Shown here: positions 33,769 to 42,497 of the stretch, piece by piece
How positions within the stretch are numbered: the first letter of the stretch is position 1
How the letters are laid out: every line of letters starts with the position of its first letter
From: an uncultured Burkholderiales bacterium
GTDB lineage: Bacteria; Pseudomonadota; Gammaproteobacteria; Burkholderiales; Burkholderiaceae_C
Reading direction: 5' to 3'
Length of the DNA stretch: 51,658 bases
Assembly: GCA_903932865.1 (NCBI GenBank)
Contig: CAIZHQ010000009.1
Span: forward strand, 1 to 51,658
Notes under the pieces: model-generated
Seen by the model: only the letters and a program-made list of their open reading frames with translations
What the model was told of the DNA's origin: nothing
Database searches by the model: none
Program-made: the position numbers and the translations under genes

Positions 33769-34869
33769 TCAAAAGGTCCGCAGTGTCATTCCCAGCCGTT
33801 TGGCCTGTCGGGCTTCATACGATAGAAACTCGTCCGTGATGTTGCTGCCGCGCACGCCGCCTCGCACCGAGCCGGCATCAATGTCACCAAAATACTCTTT
33901 CCAAAGCAGCGGCAATCTCTGACCCTGGGGCAGGCTCAGCCAAAGGCGCAACAAATGGCGCTTGAGCTCAGGTGCTTCGTGGTCTTCAAAATTGGTGCGG
34001 GAATGGATCACCACATAATTGTTGAGCAGTTGCATGTCACCACGGTCAAGTTGCATCGAATAACAAAATCGTGGATCGGGTAACAAAACGTCCAGCAAAT
34101 CCAGCAACGCGATCTGTTCCTCGGTTAACCGGGGCACCTCTGGAAAATCACGTTGGGCAGCTGTGACATTTTTACGATTGGCACGCAAAGAGAAAAATTC
34201 AGGGTCGTCGCCCAAAATGGGGCACTTGTAAAACGGCGGTTGTTTGGGATCATTGGCGCCCTGGTAGCTGTAATAAAAGGGCTGCTGCATCACAGGAATC
34301 AAATCTGGCCTCAGGCGTTTGACCTCGTTGACCACCGCGATGGAGCTGGTCACCATGCTGGTCCCACCCGATTTGGCGGTTTGCAGGCACAGCAAGGCCA
34401 CCACGTCACACGAGTCCACATGGAAATCCAAGCCCGCATTGGTGTTGTAGCCCCGTCCATTTTTGACCTTGTAACTGCCCCCCTCATCCCGGACATCGTT
34501 CATGACCTGGCTGGCTTGGTTCTGCGTCCTGGCTACACCCACGTTCAGGCCAATGCCCCAATGGGCCAGGCGGGCATCTTCGACAGACCACCGATGAACA
34601 GGGAACCCCTTGATCAGGCACATGCCGAAATCTTTTTGCGTGACATCAAATGCCCGATCAATGGCATCTTGGGCCGCCCCTGAAAGCGGAAAATCATCAG
34701 CAGTCATCTGCAGCCAATCTTTACCCGTTTGACGGGCATGCGCCAAAGCCTTCTCAAACCCTTCAATCGCCTCAGAATTCAACCAATGTACCCATGAAGA
34801 ATCATGACGCAAATCCTGCGCCAACCAAGGTCTGGGCATGGGATGAATTGGAGTGGGGGTCGCATGCAT
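33769..34869 (-). CDS. TauD/TfdA-family Fe(II)/2-oxoglutarate-dependent dioxygenase
   Basis: The 366-residue protein has the metal-binding HxD in LDFHVDSCD (His150, Asp152), the distal His in NNYVVIHSRTNFEDHE and the 2-oxoglutarate-binding Arg in KRHLLRLWLSL. It is longer than TauD (about 280) because of N-terminal and middle extensions. The ATG at 34869 has AGGAG eight bases before it; the frame is open 28 codons upstream across the A+T-rich promoter region. Divergent from a LysR gene with 112 bp between them, the usual layout for a LysR-controlled target. Substrate is unknown; a sulfonate or phenoxy acid should not be assumed. Confidence 0.8.
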   Translation of the reverse strand: MHATPTPIHPMPRPWLAQDLRHDSSWVHWLNSEAIEGFEKALAHARQTGKDWLQMTADDFPLSGAAQDAIDRAFDVTQKDFGMCLIKGFPVHRWSVEDARLAHWGIGLNVGVARTQNQASQVMNDVRDEGGSYKVKNGRGYNTNAGLDFHVDSCDVVALLCLQTAKSGGTSMVTSSIAVVNEVKRLRPDLIPVMQQPFYYSYQGANDPKQPPFYKCPILGDDPEFFSLRANRKNVTAAQRDFPEVPRLTEEQIALLDLLDVLLPDPRFCYSMQLDRGDMQLLNNYVVIHSRTNFEDHEAPELKRHLLRLWLSLPQGQRLPLLWKEYFGDIDAGSVRGGVRGSNITDEFLSYEARQAKRLGMTLRTF

Positions 34870-34981
34870 TGAACGGTCTCCTGGGGTCAAAACTCTGCCG
34901 AAAGATTCGACAAAGGACATCATAAAAACATTCTTCATCAATAAAAAACACATTTCGTTGAATGCTACTTAAAATATTCTG

Positions 34982-35869
34982 ATGAAGTTTTCTTTCTTTG
35001 AAACGCTCCAAGCTGTTCTTCGAACAGGCAGCTTGAGTCGCGCCGCAGACGAAATGAACCTCACACCCAGTGCGGTCAGCATGCAGATGAAGCAGGTGGA
35101 AGTTTTTTTCGGACAGCCTCTTTTTGATCGCTCGGGTTTGCAGGTCAAGCCCATGCCGTTTGCACACGAGGTGGCCAGTGTCATGCAACTGCCCATGCAA
35201 CAAATTGAGCAGCTGCGGCGACGCAATTCCCTACAAATCGAAGGCACGATACGCTTGGGCGTCATTGAAAGCATGCAAGCGAGCTTGCTGCCCGGCGTCA
35301 TTCAACACCTTTTGAAGAAACACCCTGCGCTGCATTTGAAACCCGCAAGAGGACGCGCCGTTGAACTCATCGCGGCCGTCAAGGCCAATGAGCTGGATGC
35401 TGCGATTGTGGTTCAACCCGTCAAAGGTGGATCGCAACGCCTGCATTGGCAGCACCTGTTCAAAAACGAATTGGTGGTCATTGCGCCGCCAGCCGCCAAG
35501 GCCACCAAAATACACCAGCTGTTTTGTGATTACCCTTGGATCCGGTTTGATGCCAGCACCAGCACAGGCAAATTGGCGGCACAGTGGATCGGTCAAAATA
35601 TGCCGCAAGCACAAAGAAGCATGGATTTACCGTCTGTCCATGCGGTCTTGTCCATGGTCAATGCCGGACTGGGGGTGTCGATGCTGCCGTCGATTGACCC
35701 CCGCATGATGATGGCTTATCCCGTGCGGGTTTATGCCATCGGCAAAGGGGCACCGGCGTTGAATGTTGTTTTGCTCACCAGAAAAAATGAACCCAACACC
35801 CGCTTGATGGACGCCTTGTTTGAATCCATCCAAGCGGCCTCCATCATCAGGCCCAGCAAGGCTCATTGA
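34982..35869 (+). CDS. LysR-family transcriptional regulator
   Basis: The 295-residue protein has the LysR winged helix at 1-60 (FETLQAVLRTGSLSRAADEMNLTPSAVSMQMKQVEVFFGQPLFDR) and the effector domain after about 88 (IRLGVIESMQASLLPGVIQHLLKKHP, NAGLGVSMLPS). It is divergent from the TauD gene. A short inverted pair GAAT-N12-ATTC (34960-34979) lies directly before its start and may be part of a binding site, with low certainty. It lies 19 bp before a second LysR gene in the same direction; the two regulators are only distantly alike. Confidence 0.85.
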   Translation: MKFSFFETLQAVLRTGSLSRAADEMNLTPSAVSMQMKQVEVFFGQPLFDRSGLQVKPMPFAHEVASVMQLPMQQIEQLRRRNSLQIEGTIRLGVIESMQASLLPGVIQHLLKKHPALHLKPARGRAVELIAAVKANELDAAIVVQPVKGGSQRLHWQHLFKNELVVIAPPAAKATKIHQLFCDYPWIRFDASTSTGKLAAQWIGQNMPQAQRSMDLPSVHAVLSMVNAGLGVSMLPSIDPRMMMAYPVRVYAIGKGAPALNVVLLTRKNEPNTRLMDALFESIQAASIIRPSKAH

Positions 35870-35888
35870 ACACCGCTGCAAGGATTTC

Positions 35889-36812
35889 ATGCATTACGAT
35901 TTGACAGATTTGCGTCTTTTTTTTCACGTCGGCGAGCAGTTGAATCTGACACGGGCAGCCGAAAAATGTTTTTTGTCTGTACCTTCCGCCAGCTTGAGGA
36001 TCAAGCAACTTGAAGAAAATTTTCAAACGCCATTGATGCTTCGGCAAGCCAAGGGTTTGCAGTTGACCCAAGCGGGCGAAGCCATGGCCAATCACGCCAA
36101 ACTTGTGTTGCAACAATTGGAGGTCATGCATGCCGATCTGAGGCCTTATGCCCTGGGCGTGAAAGGGCGCATCAGACTTCAAGCCAACAGCACGGCCACC
36201 AACACTTTTTTAGCCAAGGCCTTGTCGGCTTTTCTGAACGACAATCCCGACATTGACATTGACCTGGAAGAATTGCCTTCGCGTGACATCATTTCCTCGG
36301 TCGCCAAGGGGGCGGCCGATTTAGGCATCGTGGCGGGTTCTGTCGACGCCGACAAAATTGATGTGGTCCCGCTGTATGCCGATGAGTTGGTGGTCGTTTG
36401 TCATGCGGGCGCCGCCATTGCCAACGAAATTTCGGTGAAATTGTCTGACATTCTGGACGAATATCGTTTTGTGGGCCTCAATCAGTTCAACTCCATTCAG
36501 TCATTTCTGGACCGCAAAGCCCACAGCATTGGCAAGCGGGTGAATTTGAGAATCCAGGTGGGAAATTACGAGAATGTCTGTCAAATGGCTGCTGTTGGCG
36601 TGGGCATTGCCATTGTTCCTCGGGCCATTGCGCTGAGCCATGCGAAGTCAAGCGGCTTGCGCATGATCCCCCTGGAAGATCCTTGGGCAAGGCGACAAAT
36701 CAGCCTGGTCAAGCAGCAGCAGCGGATGCTGCCCCAATTCAGCGAGGATTTGATTCACCATTTGAGATTGGCCGCCAGCCAAGCGCCAACCTCCGCCATC
36801 AAACCGGCGTGA
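35889..36812 (+). CDS. LysR-family transcriptional regulator
   Basis: The 307-residue protein starts at the ATG at 35889, which has AAGGA before it (the frame is open upstream through the end of the first LysR gene). HTH: LRLFFHVGEQLNLTRAAEKCFLSVPSASLRIKQLEENFQTPLMLR. The effector domain starts near 98 (RIRLQANSTATNTFLAKALSAFL) and includes MAAVGVGIAIVPRAIAL. Its 3' end overlaps by 14 bp the end of the aminotransferase gene that closes the catabolic operon. It is a candidate regulator of that operon or of the dioxygenase gene. Confidence 0.85.
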   Translation: MHYDLTDLRLFFHVGEQLNLTRAAEKCFLSVPSASLRIKQLEENFQTPLMLRQAKGLQLTQAGEAMANHAKLVLQQLEVMHADLRPYALGVKGRIRLQANSTATNTFLAKALSAFLNDNPDIDIDLEELPSRDIISSVAKGAADLGIVAGSVDADKIDVVPLYADELVVVCHAGAAIANEISVKLSDILDEYRFVGLNQFNSIQSFLDRKAHSIGKRVNLRIQVGNYENVCQMAAVGVGIAIVPRAIALSHAKSSGLRMIPLEDPWARRQISLVKQQQRMLPQFSEDLIHHLRLAASQAPTSAIKPA

Positions 36813-37710
36813 GCCACCCGTGACGATCGGGCGTCAAACCCCTGACGGTTTCAAAATAGATTTTTTGCATGCTGCGGGTCTGCATTCCGATCGTGCCGTC
36901 GCCCACCGGCAAGCGGTCGATCTGAACGACCGGAATGATTTCCTGACCCGTTCCACATAAGAATGCTTCATCTGCAAAATACAACTCGCTGCGGTCTATC
37001 TCGCGCTCCACAACAGCCCGCCCAGTGGTCTCCTGATACAGGGTGATGACGGTGTCTCTTGTAATGCTTTCCAAAATGTTGCTGCCGATATGGGGCGTGA
37101 TGAGCTTTCCATCACGCACCATGAAAAAACAAGCAATCGGTGCTTCAGACACTTTGCCGGATGGCGTCAACATCAAGGCACCGTCGTAACCATCGGCCTT
37201 GGCTTGCAACTGCGTCAATCGGGCATTGTGATAATTGGCCGTTGCCTTGACGCGGGGTGGGCTGGCGTTGTCAGACAATCGGCTCCAGGAACTCACCCCC
37301 AGAATCATGCCCGTGTCTGCAAATTTGGGCCGCTCCCGAGGGGATGCAGCAGCGGTGTAACCCACAGGCCCCGTTTGGGCCATCAAGCCCAATGCTTCGA
37401 TGTACACCAGCAGACGAATGTAGACATCGTCATCGGGTTCGTTGGCGCGTATCAAACTCGCCAGTTCCTGTCTTATTTTTTCTGGATCAAACACGTGGTC
37501 AAACCGCATCACCTTCATCCCGGCCTGCAATCGCTTCAAATGCTCCGCCAAGCGAAATATCTTGAATTCGCCCGTGACCGGGTTTCGATAGGCACGAAGC
37601 CCCTCAAACAAGGCTGTGGCATAGGTCATGCCCAACGTCATCGGATGAACTTTGGCCTCTGCATAGGGCATCAATTGCCCATTTTGCAAAATGATATTGG
37701 CTTGCCACAT
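36799..37710 (-). CDS. Branched-chain-type (class IV) aminotransferase
   Basis: The 303-residue protein of PLP fold type IV has ATALFEGLRAYRNPVTG (35-47), IFRLAEHLKRL, the PLP lysine Lys155 in VKATANYHNARL, Glu189 in GKVSEAP and GTGQEIIPVVQIDRLPVGDG. The GLRAY and CGTGQEI motifs are those of branched-chain aminotransferase (IlvE); D-amino-acid or amine transaminases of the same fold are less likely. The ATG at 37710 lies 5 bp behind the Bug gene; a TTG at 37719 would overlap its stop. It is the last gene of a seven-gene operon, which suggests a catabolic rather than biosynthetic role: conversion of an amino acid to a 2-oxo acid or the reverse. Confidence 0.82.
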   Translation of the reverse strand: MWQANIILQNGQLMPYAEAKVHPMTLGMTYATALFEGLRAYRNPVTGEFKIFRLAEHLKRLQAGMKVMRFDHVFDPEKIRQELASLIRANEPDDDVYIRLLVYIEALGLMAQTGPVGYTAAASPRERPKFADTGMILGVSSWSRLSDNASPPRVKATANYHNARLTQLQAKADGYDGALMLTPSGKVSEAPIACFFMVRDGKLITPHIGSNILESITRDTVITLYQETTGRAVVEREIDRSELYFADEAFLCGTGQEIIPVVQIDRLPVGDGTIGMQTRSMQKIYFETVRGLTPDRHGWLTPV

Positions 37711-37715
37711 GACGT

Positions 37716-38684
37716 TCAATCTTTCTTGAGGCCCAGCTCGGGAATCAAACGACCCATCTGACGGTACACCCCCGTCACGGATGCCGTGAACTCAGCATGC
37801 CCCTGATAAGCCGTTGTTCCTTTGAGCTTGTTGACCAAGTCTGCAAATCCAGCGGTTTTGACCATGTCCGCCGCTGCGGCATTCCACTCTTTGATCACAT
37901 CAGCAGACATGCCTGCGGGTCCGGCAACACCGTAAAAAATCGGCACTGAAATCGGGAAATTCAATTCTTTGTAAGTGGGTACGCGAGGGTATTCAGGGAT
38001 TTTGTCGGGACCACTTTCGGCCAAAAGCCTGATCGTTCCAGCAGCTGCGTGTGGAGGGAATTCAGCAGCAACCAGCGCTTGGATCTGCCCTCCCAGCAAG
38101 CCGTTCATGGCATCGGCGCCGCCTTTGTAGGGCACATAAGTGGCTTGAATGCCTGCAGCACGGAATGCGGCTTGAGTGGAGATGTGGGTTCCACCGTTGG
38201 TTGCCGCTGTTGACCAGAACAACTTGTTGGGGTTGGCCTTGGCCCAAGACATCAACTCTTCAATCGTCTTGTGGGGTGAATCCGATTTGACAAACAGCGG
38301 CTGTGCACTGACCAATGTCTGGAACAAGTAGGTGAAGTCCTTGGCCGCGTCATAGCTCACGGTCTGAAAATACGGCGCAACGGTGAATGGGCTGGTGGTC
38401 GCCAACGCAACGGTATAGCCATCGGGCTTGGCCCTGGCCAAGAGCCCTGCCGCAATCGTTGCGCCAGCCCCGGGTTTGTTGTCAACCACCACCGGCACTT
38501 TCCACCGTTCCTTCAGGTAATCAGCGATCCAACGGGATGAAATGTCACCCCCACCACCGGGCGCAAAACCGACAATGATCGTGATTTGTCGTGATGGAAA
38601 TTTCTCTGGCGCTTGGGCTTGCGCCGTGGTGAATGCCCAGAGCGATGCCATGAACATCACCGTTTTTACAATTGAAATTGACAT
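37716..38684 (-). CDS. Bug-family (TctC-like) periplasmic solute-binding protein, in operon
   Basis: The 322-residue protein has a signal peptide (MFMASLWAFTTAQAQA) and the Bug signatures ITIIVGFAPGGGGDISSRWIA, VPVVVDNKPGAGATIAAGLLARAKPDGYTVAL, TYVPYKGGADAMNGLLGG and EYPRVPTYKEL. GGAG lies before the ATG at 38684. It sits between the RraA-like aldolase and the aminotransferase genes, so its ligand is probably the substrate of the operon. No TctA/TctB membrane genes are present in the window. Confidence 0.85.
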   Translation of the reverse strand: MSISIVKTVMFMASLWAFTTAQAQAPEKFPSRQITIIVGFAPGGGGDISSRWIADYLKERWKVPVVVDNKPGAGATIAAGLLARAKPDGYTVALATTSPFTVAPYFQTVSYDAAKDFTYLFQTLVSAQPLFVKSDSPHKTIEELMSWAKANPNKLFWSTAATNGGTHISTQAAFRAAGIQATYVPYKGGADAMNGLLGGQIQALVAAEFPPHAAAGTIRLLAESGPDKIPEYPRVPTYKELNFPISVPIFYGVAGPAGMSADVIKEWNAAAADMVKTAGFADLVNKLKGTTAYQGHAEFTASVTGVYRQMGRLIPELGLKKD

Positions 38685-38696
38685 GCTGGTCTCCAT

Positions 38697-39371
38697 TTAT
38701 TGATTGACAGACAAAACAAGTCCTGCACGCTCAATGGCAGCGTCGAGCCATGCAGGCGAAATAAACCCTTGCGCTATGGAAGCGATGCGCAAACTCTCTT
38801 TCTCCATTTTCTTGACCACTTCTTGCGCAACAGGGGCGACGGATGAAAAGGGAACGACCACAACACCATCGTCATCCCCTACGATCAAATCGCCAGGATG
38901 CACCGTCACACCGGCACAGTCCATGGTCGTCTGAAGCCAAGCTGGCCCATCTTTTCGGCACTGCTGCGCATAAACACAAACCGCAAATACGGGCCATGGC
39001 TCAGCACGCAATTTTTCCGCATCACGCACAGCACCGTTGAGGACAATGCCGGCAAGCCCTTTGTGCATGGCGGCCATCGCCATGATTTCACCCACGGGAG
39101 CGCCCAAAGCGCCGCCCGATTGCTCCGCCACGATCACATCGCCAGCCTTGGCCTCTCTGACCGCCACATGCATCCCCAGATTGTCTGCAGGCGGCAGTTT
39201 CAGTGTGTAAGCGGCTCCGAGCAAACGCATGCCGGGTCGTAAGGCGCGGACCGATGCGTGCATGACATGGCCCGGACCCAAAACATCGCTGATGGTGGCC
39301 ACGGGCAAGTGGCGATAGGCCTCGATGAGGTCCATGGAGGGGCGTTCGAAAGCAGGTCCAATCGTGATCAT
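38697..39371 (-). CDS. RraA-like / HMG aldolase family protein
   Basis: The 224-residue protein has the RraA/4-hydroxy-4-methyl-2-oxoglutarate aldolase fold: VATISDVLG, GAAYTLKLPPADNL, GDVIVAEQSGGALGAPVGEIMAMAA and GIVLNGAVRDAEKL with Arg116-Asp117, the pair needed for catalysis in the aldolases. VVVVPFSSVAPVAQEV follows. Catalytic members cleave 4-hydroxy-2-oxo acids to pyruvate, and many decarboxylate oxaloacetate; RraA proper, an RNase E inhibitor, lacks this use. The operon context favours an enzyme. It lies 3 bp behind the ThDP enzyme gene and 12 bp before the Bug gene. Confidence 0.75.
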   Translation of the reverse strand: MITIGPAFERPSMDLIEAYRHLPVATISDVLGPGHVMHASVRALRPGMRLLGAAYTLKLPPADNLGMHVAVREAKAGDVIVAEQSGGALGAPVGEIMAMAAMHKGLAGIVLNGAVRDAEKLRAEPWPVFAVCVYAQQCRKDGPAWLQTTMDCAGVTVHPGDLIVGDDDGVVVVPFSSVAPVAQEVVKKMEKESLRIASIAQGFISPAWLDAAIERAGLVLSVNQ

Positions 39372-39374
39372 GCA

Positions 39375-40997
39375 TCAACCCCGCATGGCTTTGAGCTGGT
39401 GCGCATACCCCGATGCATCAATCTGCACATCGATCAGGCAAGGCCCATCCGCATCGAGTGCGGTTTGCAGTGCTTGGGTGTATTGGGCTTCATTGTGAAC
39501 CGAGAAACCCAACCCACCCAATGCTTGCATGGCCCCCGCAAAGTCATGCTTGCCCCAGCGTACGCCCCGAGTCGGCAATTGCCGACTTTGTTGTTTGATG
39601 TCAATGAGCGACAGTGCACTGTCGTTGAAAACAACCACCACGACCTTGGCTTGTGTCTCGACAGCCGTGCACAATTCGCCCATGCACATCATCAAGCCAC
39701 CATCGCCGGTGAAACACATGACGGCTTGAGAAGGATCGCCCAATGCACAGGCAATGGCTGCGGGCAATGCGAAGGCCATGGATGCCAGTCCGTTGGAGAT
39801 CAGCACGTCGCCTGGTCGGGTGCTGGGAAAAAATGCGGTGGCGGAAAACATGTGTGCGCCTGCATCCACCGACATGCGAGGCACGATTTTTTTGTCGGCG
39901 CAGGCCTGCGCAGCCAATTGCACCACTTTGTCGGGTGCCACACCAAATTTCACAGGCGGGTAGGCCAACTTCTCTTGCACTTGGGTTCGAATGTTTAACC
40001 ATTCAGAGGGTTGCCAGCCAGATGGGTAATCAAGGAGTGTGGCATTCAATTGACCCAGGATGGCATCCAGAGAACCCGTCACTCTGGCCTCAGGTTGGAC
40101 ATAGTGCACACGATGCTCGACCTTGGAAATCTCACACACCGCTTTGCCATAGCGCCAGGGTTGCAAGATCATTTCAACCGGGTCCAATCCAATCAAGACC
40201 ATCAGGTCTGACTGCGCAATACATTCCGCCTCTTGGAGTCCACCCGTAAAAACACCCACGACCTGAGGATCTTCATCGGAGACCACCCCTTTGGCTTTAT
40301 AGGTCGGCAAGACAGGGCAGCCCAGCAATTGCGCCAATTGCCGGACTTGCTTTGCATTCTGACGGGCCTCCAGCCCGACGATCAAAACAGGTTTTTGGGC
40401 ATGGCTCAGGAGTTTCTGAACGGCTGCAAGATCTTCTGATGAAAAGGCAACAGGGTCGGATGGTTTTGGAGTCACAGCTTGATCTGGCAGCGCGCGTTTA
40501 GCCGCTTCACTCGTCAACTCGATGTGCACCGGTCCAAAAGGCGCAGCAGCAGCCAGCGCCAGCATGGCGTCGATCTCAGCCACAGGGTCAGGTCCTTCAA
40601 GACGGCTGAAACCTTTCACCACAGGGGCGAACATACCCTTTTGATCGAACACCTGGTGGGTGATGTAGGCCAATTGCTTGGGCGTGAAACCATCGGTGAT
40701 CACAAGAACGGGCGCACGATCCAGCGATGCGTAAGCCACACCATTTGCGCCATTGGCCACACCAGGCCCTTTGGTCATGATGGCCACGCCCGGGATGCCT
40801 GTGGTCTCGGCCATGGCACCCGCCATCATGACGGCTGCATTTTCCGACTTCGTCAAGACAAAATCAATGCCCAACTGTGCTGCGGCTTCGATCACATCCA
40901 AGGAAGAGCCGCCACCGGGCAATCCGAACATTCGTTTGACACCCGCTTGACTGAGCGCTCTTGCCAGCGCTTGGGCTGTTGTGATGGTGTTTCCCAT
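39375..40997 (-). CDS. Thiamine diphosphate-dependent enzyme (acetolactate synthase/2-oxo acid decarboxylase-like)
   Basis: The 540-residue protein has three domains: the Pyr domain with Glu52 (KSENAAVMMAG), a central domain (about 190-330), and the PP domain with the ThDP motif GDG at 431-433 and Asn458 (FNDSALSLI), exactly the GDG-x24-N spacing. The family includes acetolactate synthase, sulfopyruvate, benzoylformate and indolepyruvate decarboxylases; sequence alone does not choose. Placed next to an aldehyde dehydrogenase and near an aminotransferase, a 2-oxo acid decarboxylase that makes an aldehyde is the best inference. The ATG at 40997 was chosen with AAGG upstream; the frame is open into the ALDH gene. 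Confidence 0.8.
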   Translation of the reverse strand: MGNTITTAQALARALSQAGVKRMFGLPGGGSSLDVIEAAAQLGIDFVLTKSENAAVMMAGAMAETTGIPGVAIMTKGPGVANGANGVAYASLDRAPVLVITDGFTPKQLAYITHQVFDQKGMFAPVVKGFSRLEGPDPVAEIDAMLALAAAAPFGPVHIELTSEAAKRALPDQAVTPKPSDPVAFSSEDLAAVQKLLSHAQKPVLIVGLEARQNAKQVRQLAQLLGCPVLPTYKAKGVVSDEDPQVVGVFTGGLQEAECIAQSDLMVLIGLDPVEMILQPWRYGKAVCEISKVEHRVHYVQPEARVTGSLDAILGQLNATLLDYPSGWQPSEWLNIRTQVQEKLAYPPVKFGVAPDKVVQLAAQACADKKIVPRMSVDAGAHMFSATAFFPSTRPGDVLISNGLASMAFALPAAIACALGDPSQAVMCFTGDGGLMMCMGELCTAVETQAKVVVVVFNDSALSLIDIKQQSRQLPTRGVRWGKHDFAGAMQALGGLGFSVHNEAQYTQALQTALDADGPCLIDVQIDASGYAHQLKAMRG

Positions 40998-41008
40998 GTC
41001 AAAGCCTT

Positions 41009-42487
41009 TCATCGACGGATATAGGGATTGGCGGCAGGACCGCCGGTGTATATCCAAACGCTCTTGACTTGCAAATAGTCATAAATCGCATCCAAGCCGT
41101 TTTCACGCCCCATTCCAGAAGACTTGAAACCCCCAAAAGGTGAGGTGTAACTGGTCGAACGGTAGATGTTGATCCAAACGGTGCCCGCCACCAACCGGTT
41201 GGACATATCGACCGCACGGCGCAAATTCTCAGTCCAAACACCTGCCGCCAAGCCATACTGCGTGCCATTGGCAATGCGGACGGCGTCGTCATCGTCCTTG
41301 AATTTGATGACACTCAGTACGGGGCCGAACACCTCCTCCTGCGCAATGCGCATGTCGGGCGTCACGTTCACAAAAATGGTGGGTTGCACAAAGAATCCTT
41401 TGGCTCCTTCAGGCCCCTGAGCCACCGCCCCACCCATCACACATTGAGCGCCTTCGTTTTTGGCAATCTCGATGTAATCGAGGACCTTGCGGTACTGCGG
41501 CTCGGTGGTGATGGGGCCGAGCTGCGTATCTGGCGACATGGGATCGCCAAATCGCGCGGTGCTGGCCAATGCCACCAACTTTTCAACAAACACATCGTGG
41601 ATCGATTCGTGAACCAGCAAGCGAGAGCCTGCAATGCAGGTTTGTCCGCTGGCCGCGAAGATGCCCGAAATGGCCCCAGACAAAGCGTCCTCGATGCGAG
41701 CGTCTTCAAAAACGATGTTGGCCGACTTACCGCCCAACTCCAAGGTCACATGCTTGAAATCAGCGGCTGCGGCCACATTGACCCGCCGACCGCCTGACTC
41801 ACCGCCCGTGAAGGCCACTTTGCGCACCAAGGGGTGGGTCACCAAGGCCTCGCCCACATCCGCCCCCAAACCGGTGACCACATTGATCAGACCTGCAGGC
41901 AAGCCCGCTTGGGCAGCCAAGGCAGCAAATTCGAGCGTGGATGCAGAGGTGTATTCAGAGGGTTTGATCACCACCGCATTGCCAGCGGCCAAGGCAGGTG
42001 CCACCTTCCAGGCCAGCAACAACAATGGGGAATTCCAGGGTGTGATGCAGGCGGTCACGCCGATGGGCTCATAGCGCGTGAAATTGAGCACATTGGGCTT
42101 GTCAATGGGCGGCACCGCGCCTTGTATCTTGTCTGCGAGGCCTCCGAAATAGCGAAACCACTCAACCAAATACTTACACTGGTTGCTCATTTCAGCGTAG
42201 AGTTTTCCGTTGTCACGTACCTCAATTTCTGCCAAGCGTGGCGCATGCTCCAGCAACACATCGGCAAAGCGAACCAAGGCCTGACCGCGCTGCGAGGGGG
42301 TCATGCGCGACCATGCCCCTTGACGCATGGCCCGCTCGGCGGCCTGAACCGCGCGATCAACGTCCTCCAGGTTTCCCAGTGGTATTTCGGCCCATTTTTC
42401 GCCGGTGTAAGGGTTGACCGAATCCAGCCAACGCCCGGACGAAGGATTGACCCACTCACCGTCCATGAACATCGCATAACGTTTCAT
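41009..42487 (-). CDS. NAD(P)-dependent aldehyde dehydrogenase
   Basis: The 492-residue protein has all ALDH catalytic residues: Asn152 (ITPWNSPL), Glu250 (VTLELGGKSA) and Cys284 (SGQTCIAGSR), with KPSEYT for cofactor binding and EEVFGPVLSV plus PFGGFKSSGMGRE at the end. It oxidises an aldehyde to the acid; substrate unknown. The ATG at 42487 (MKRYAMF) was chosen over one 12 codons upstream, which would overlap the HyuA gene. Gaps to its neighbours are 10 and 11 bp, so it is one unit with the HyuA and ThDP genes. Confidence 0.88.
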   Translation of the reverse strand: MKRYAMFMDGEWVNPSSGRWLDSVNPYTGEKWAEIPLGNLEDVDRAVQAAERAMRQGAWSRMTPSQRGQALVRFADVLLEHAPRLAEIEVRDNGKLYAEMSNQCKYLVEWFRYFGGLADKIQGAVPPIDKPNVLNFTRYEPIGVTACITPWNSPLLLLAWKVAPALAAGNAVVIKPSEYTSASTLEFAALAAQAGLPAGLINVVTGLGADVGEALVTHPLVRKVAFTGGESGGRRVNVAAAADFKHVTLELGGKSANIVFEDARIEDALSGAISGIFAASGQTCIAGSRLLVHESIHDVFVEKLVALASTARFGDPMSPDTQLGPITTEPQYRKVLDYIEIAKNEGAQCVMGGAVAQGPEGAKGFFVQPTIFVNVTPDMRIAQEEVFGPVLSVIKFKDDDDAVRIANGTQYGLAAGVWTENLRRAVDMSNRLVAGTVWINIYRSTSYTSPFGGFKSSGMGRENGLDAIYDYLQVKSVWIYTGGPAANPYIRR

Positions 42488-42497
42488 TTGCCCGCTT

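Noticed and set aside
38697..39371. RraA as regulator of RNase E
   Set aside because: The gene lies in the middle of a catabolic operon and keeps the Arg-Asp pair of the aldolases; an enzymatic role is more likely.
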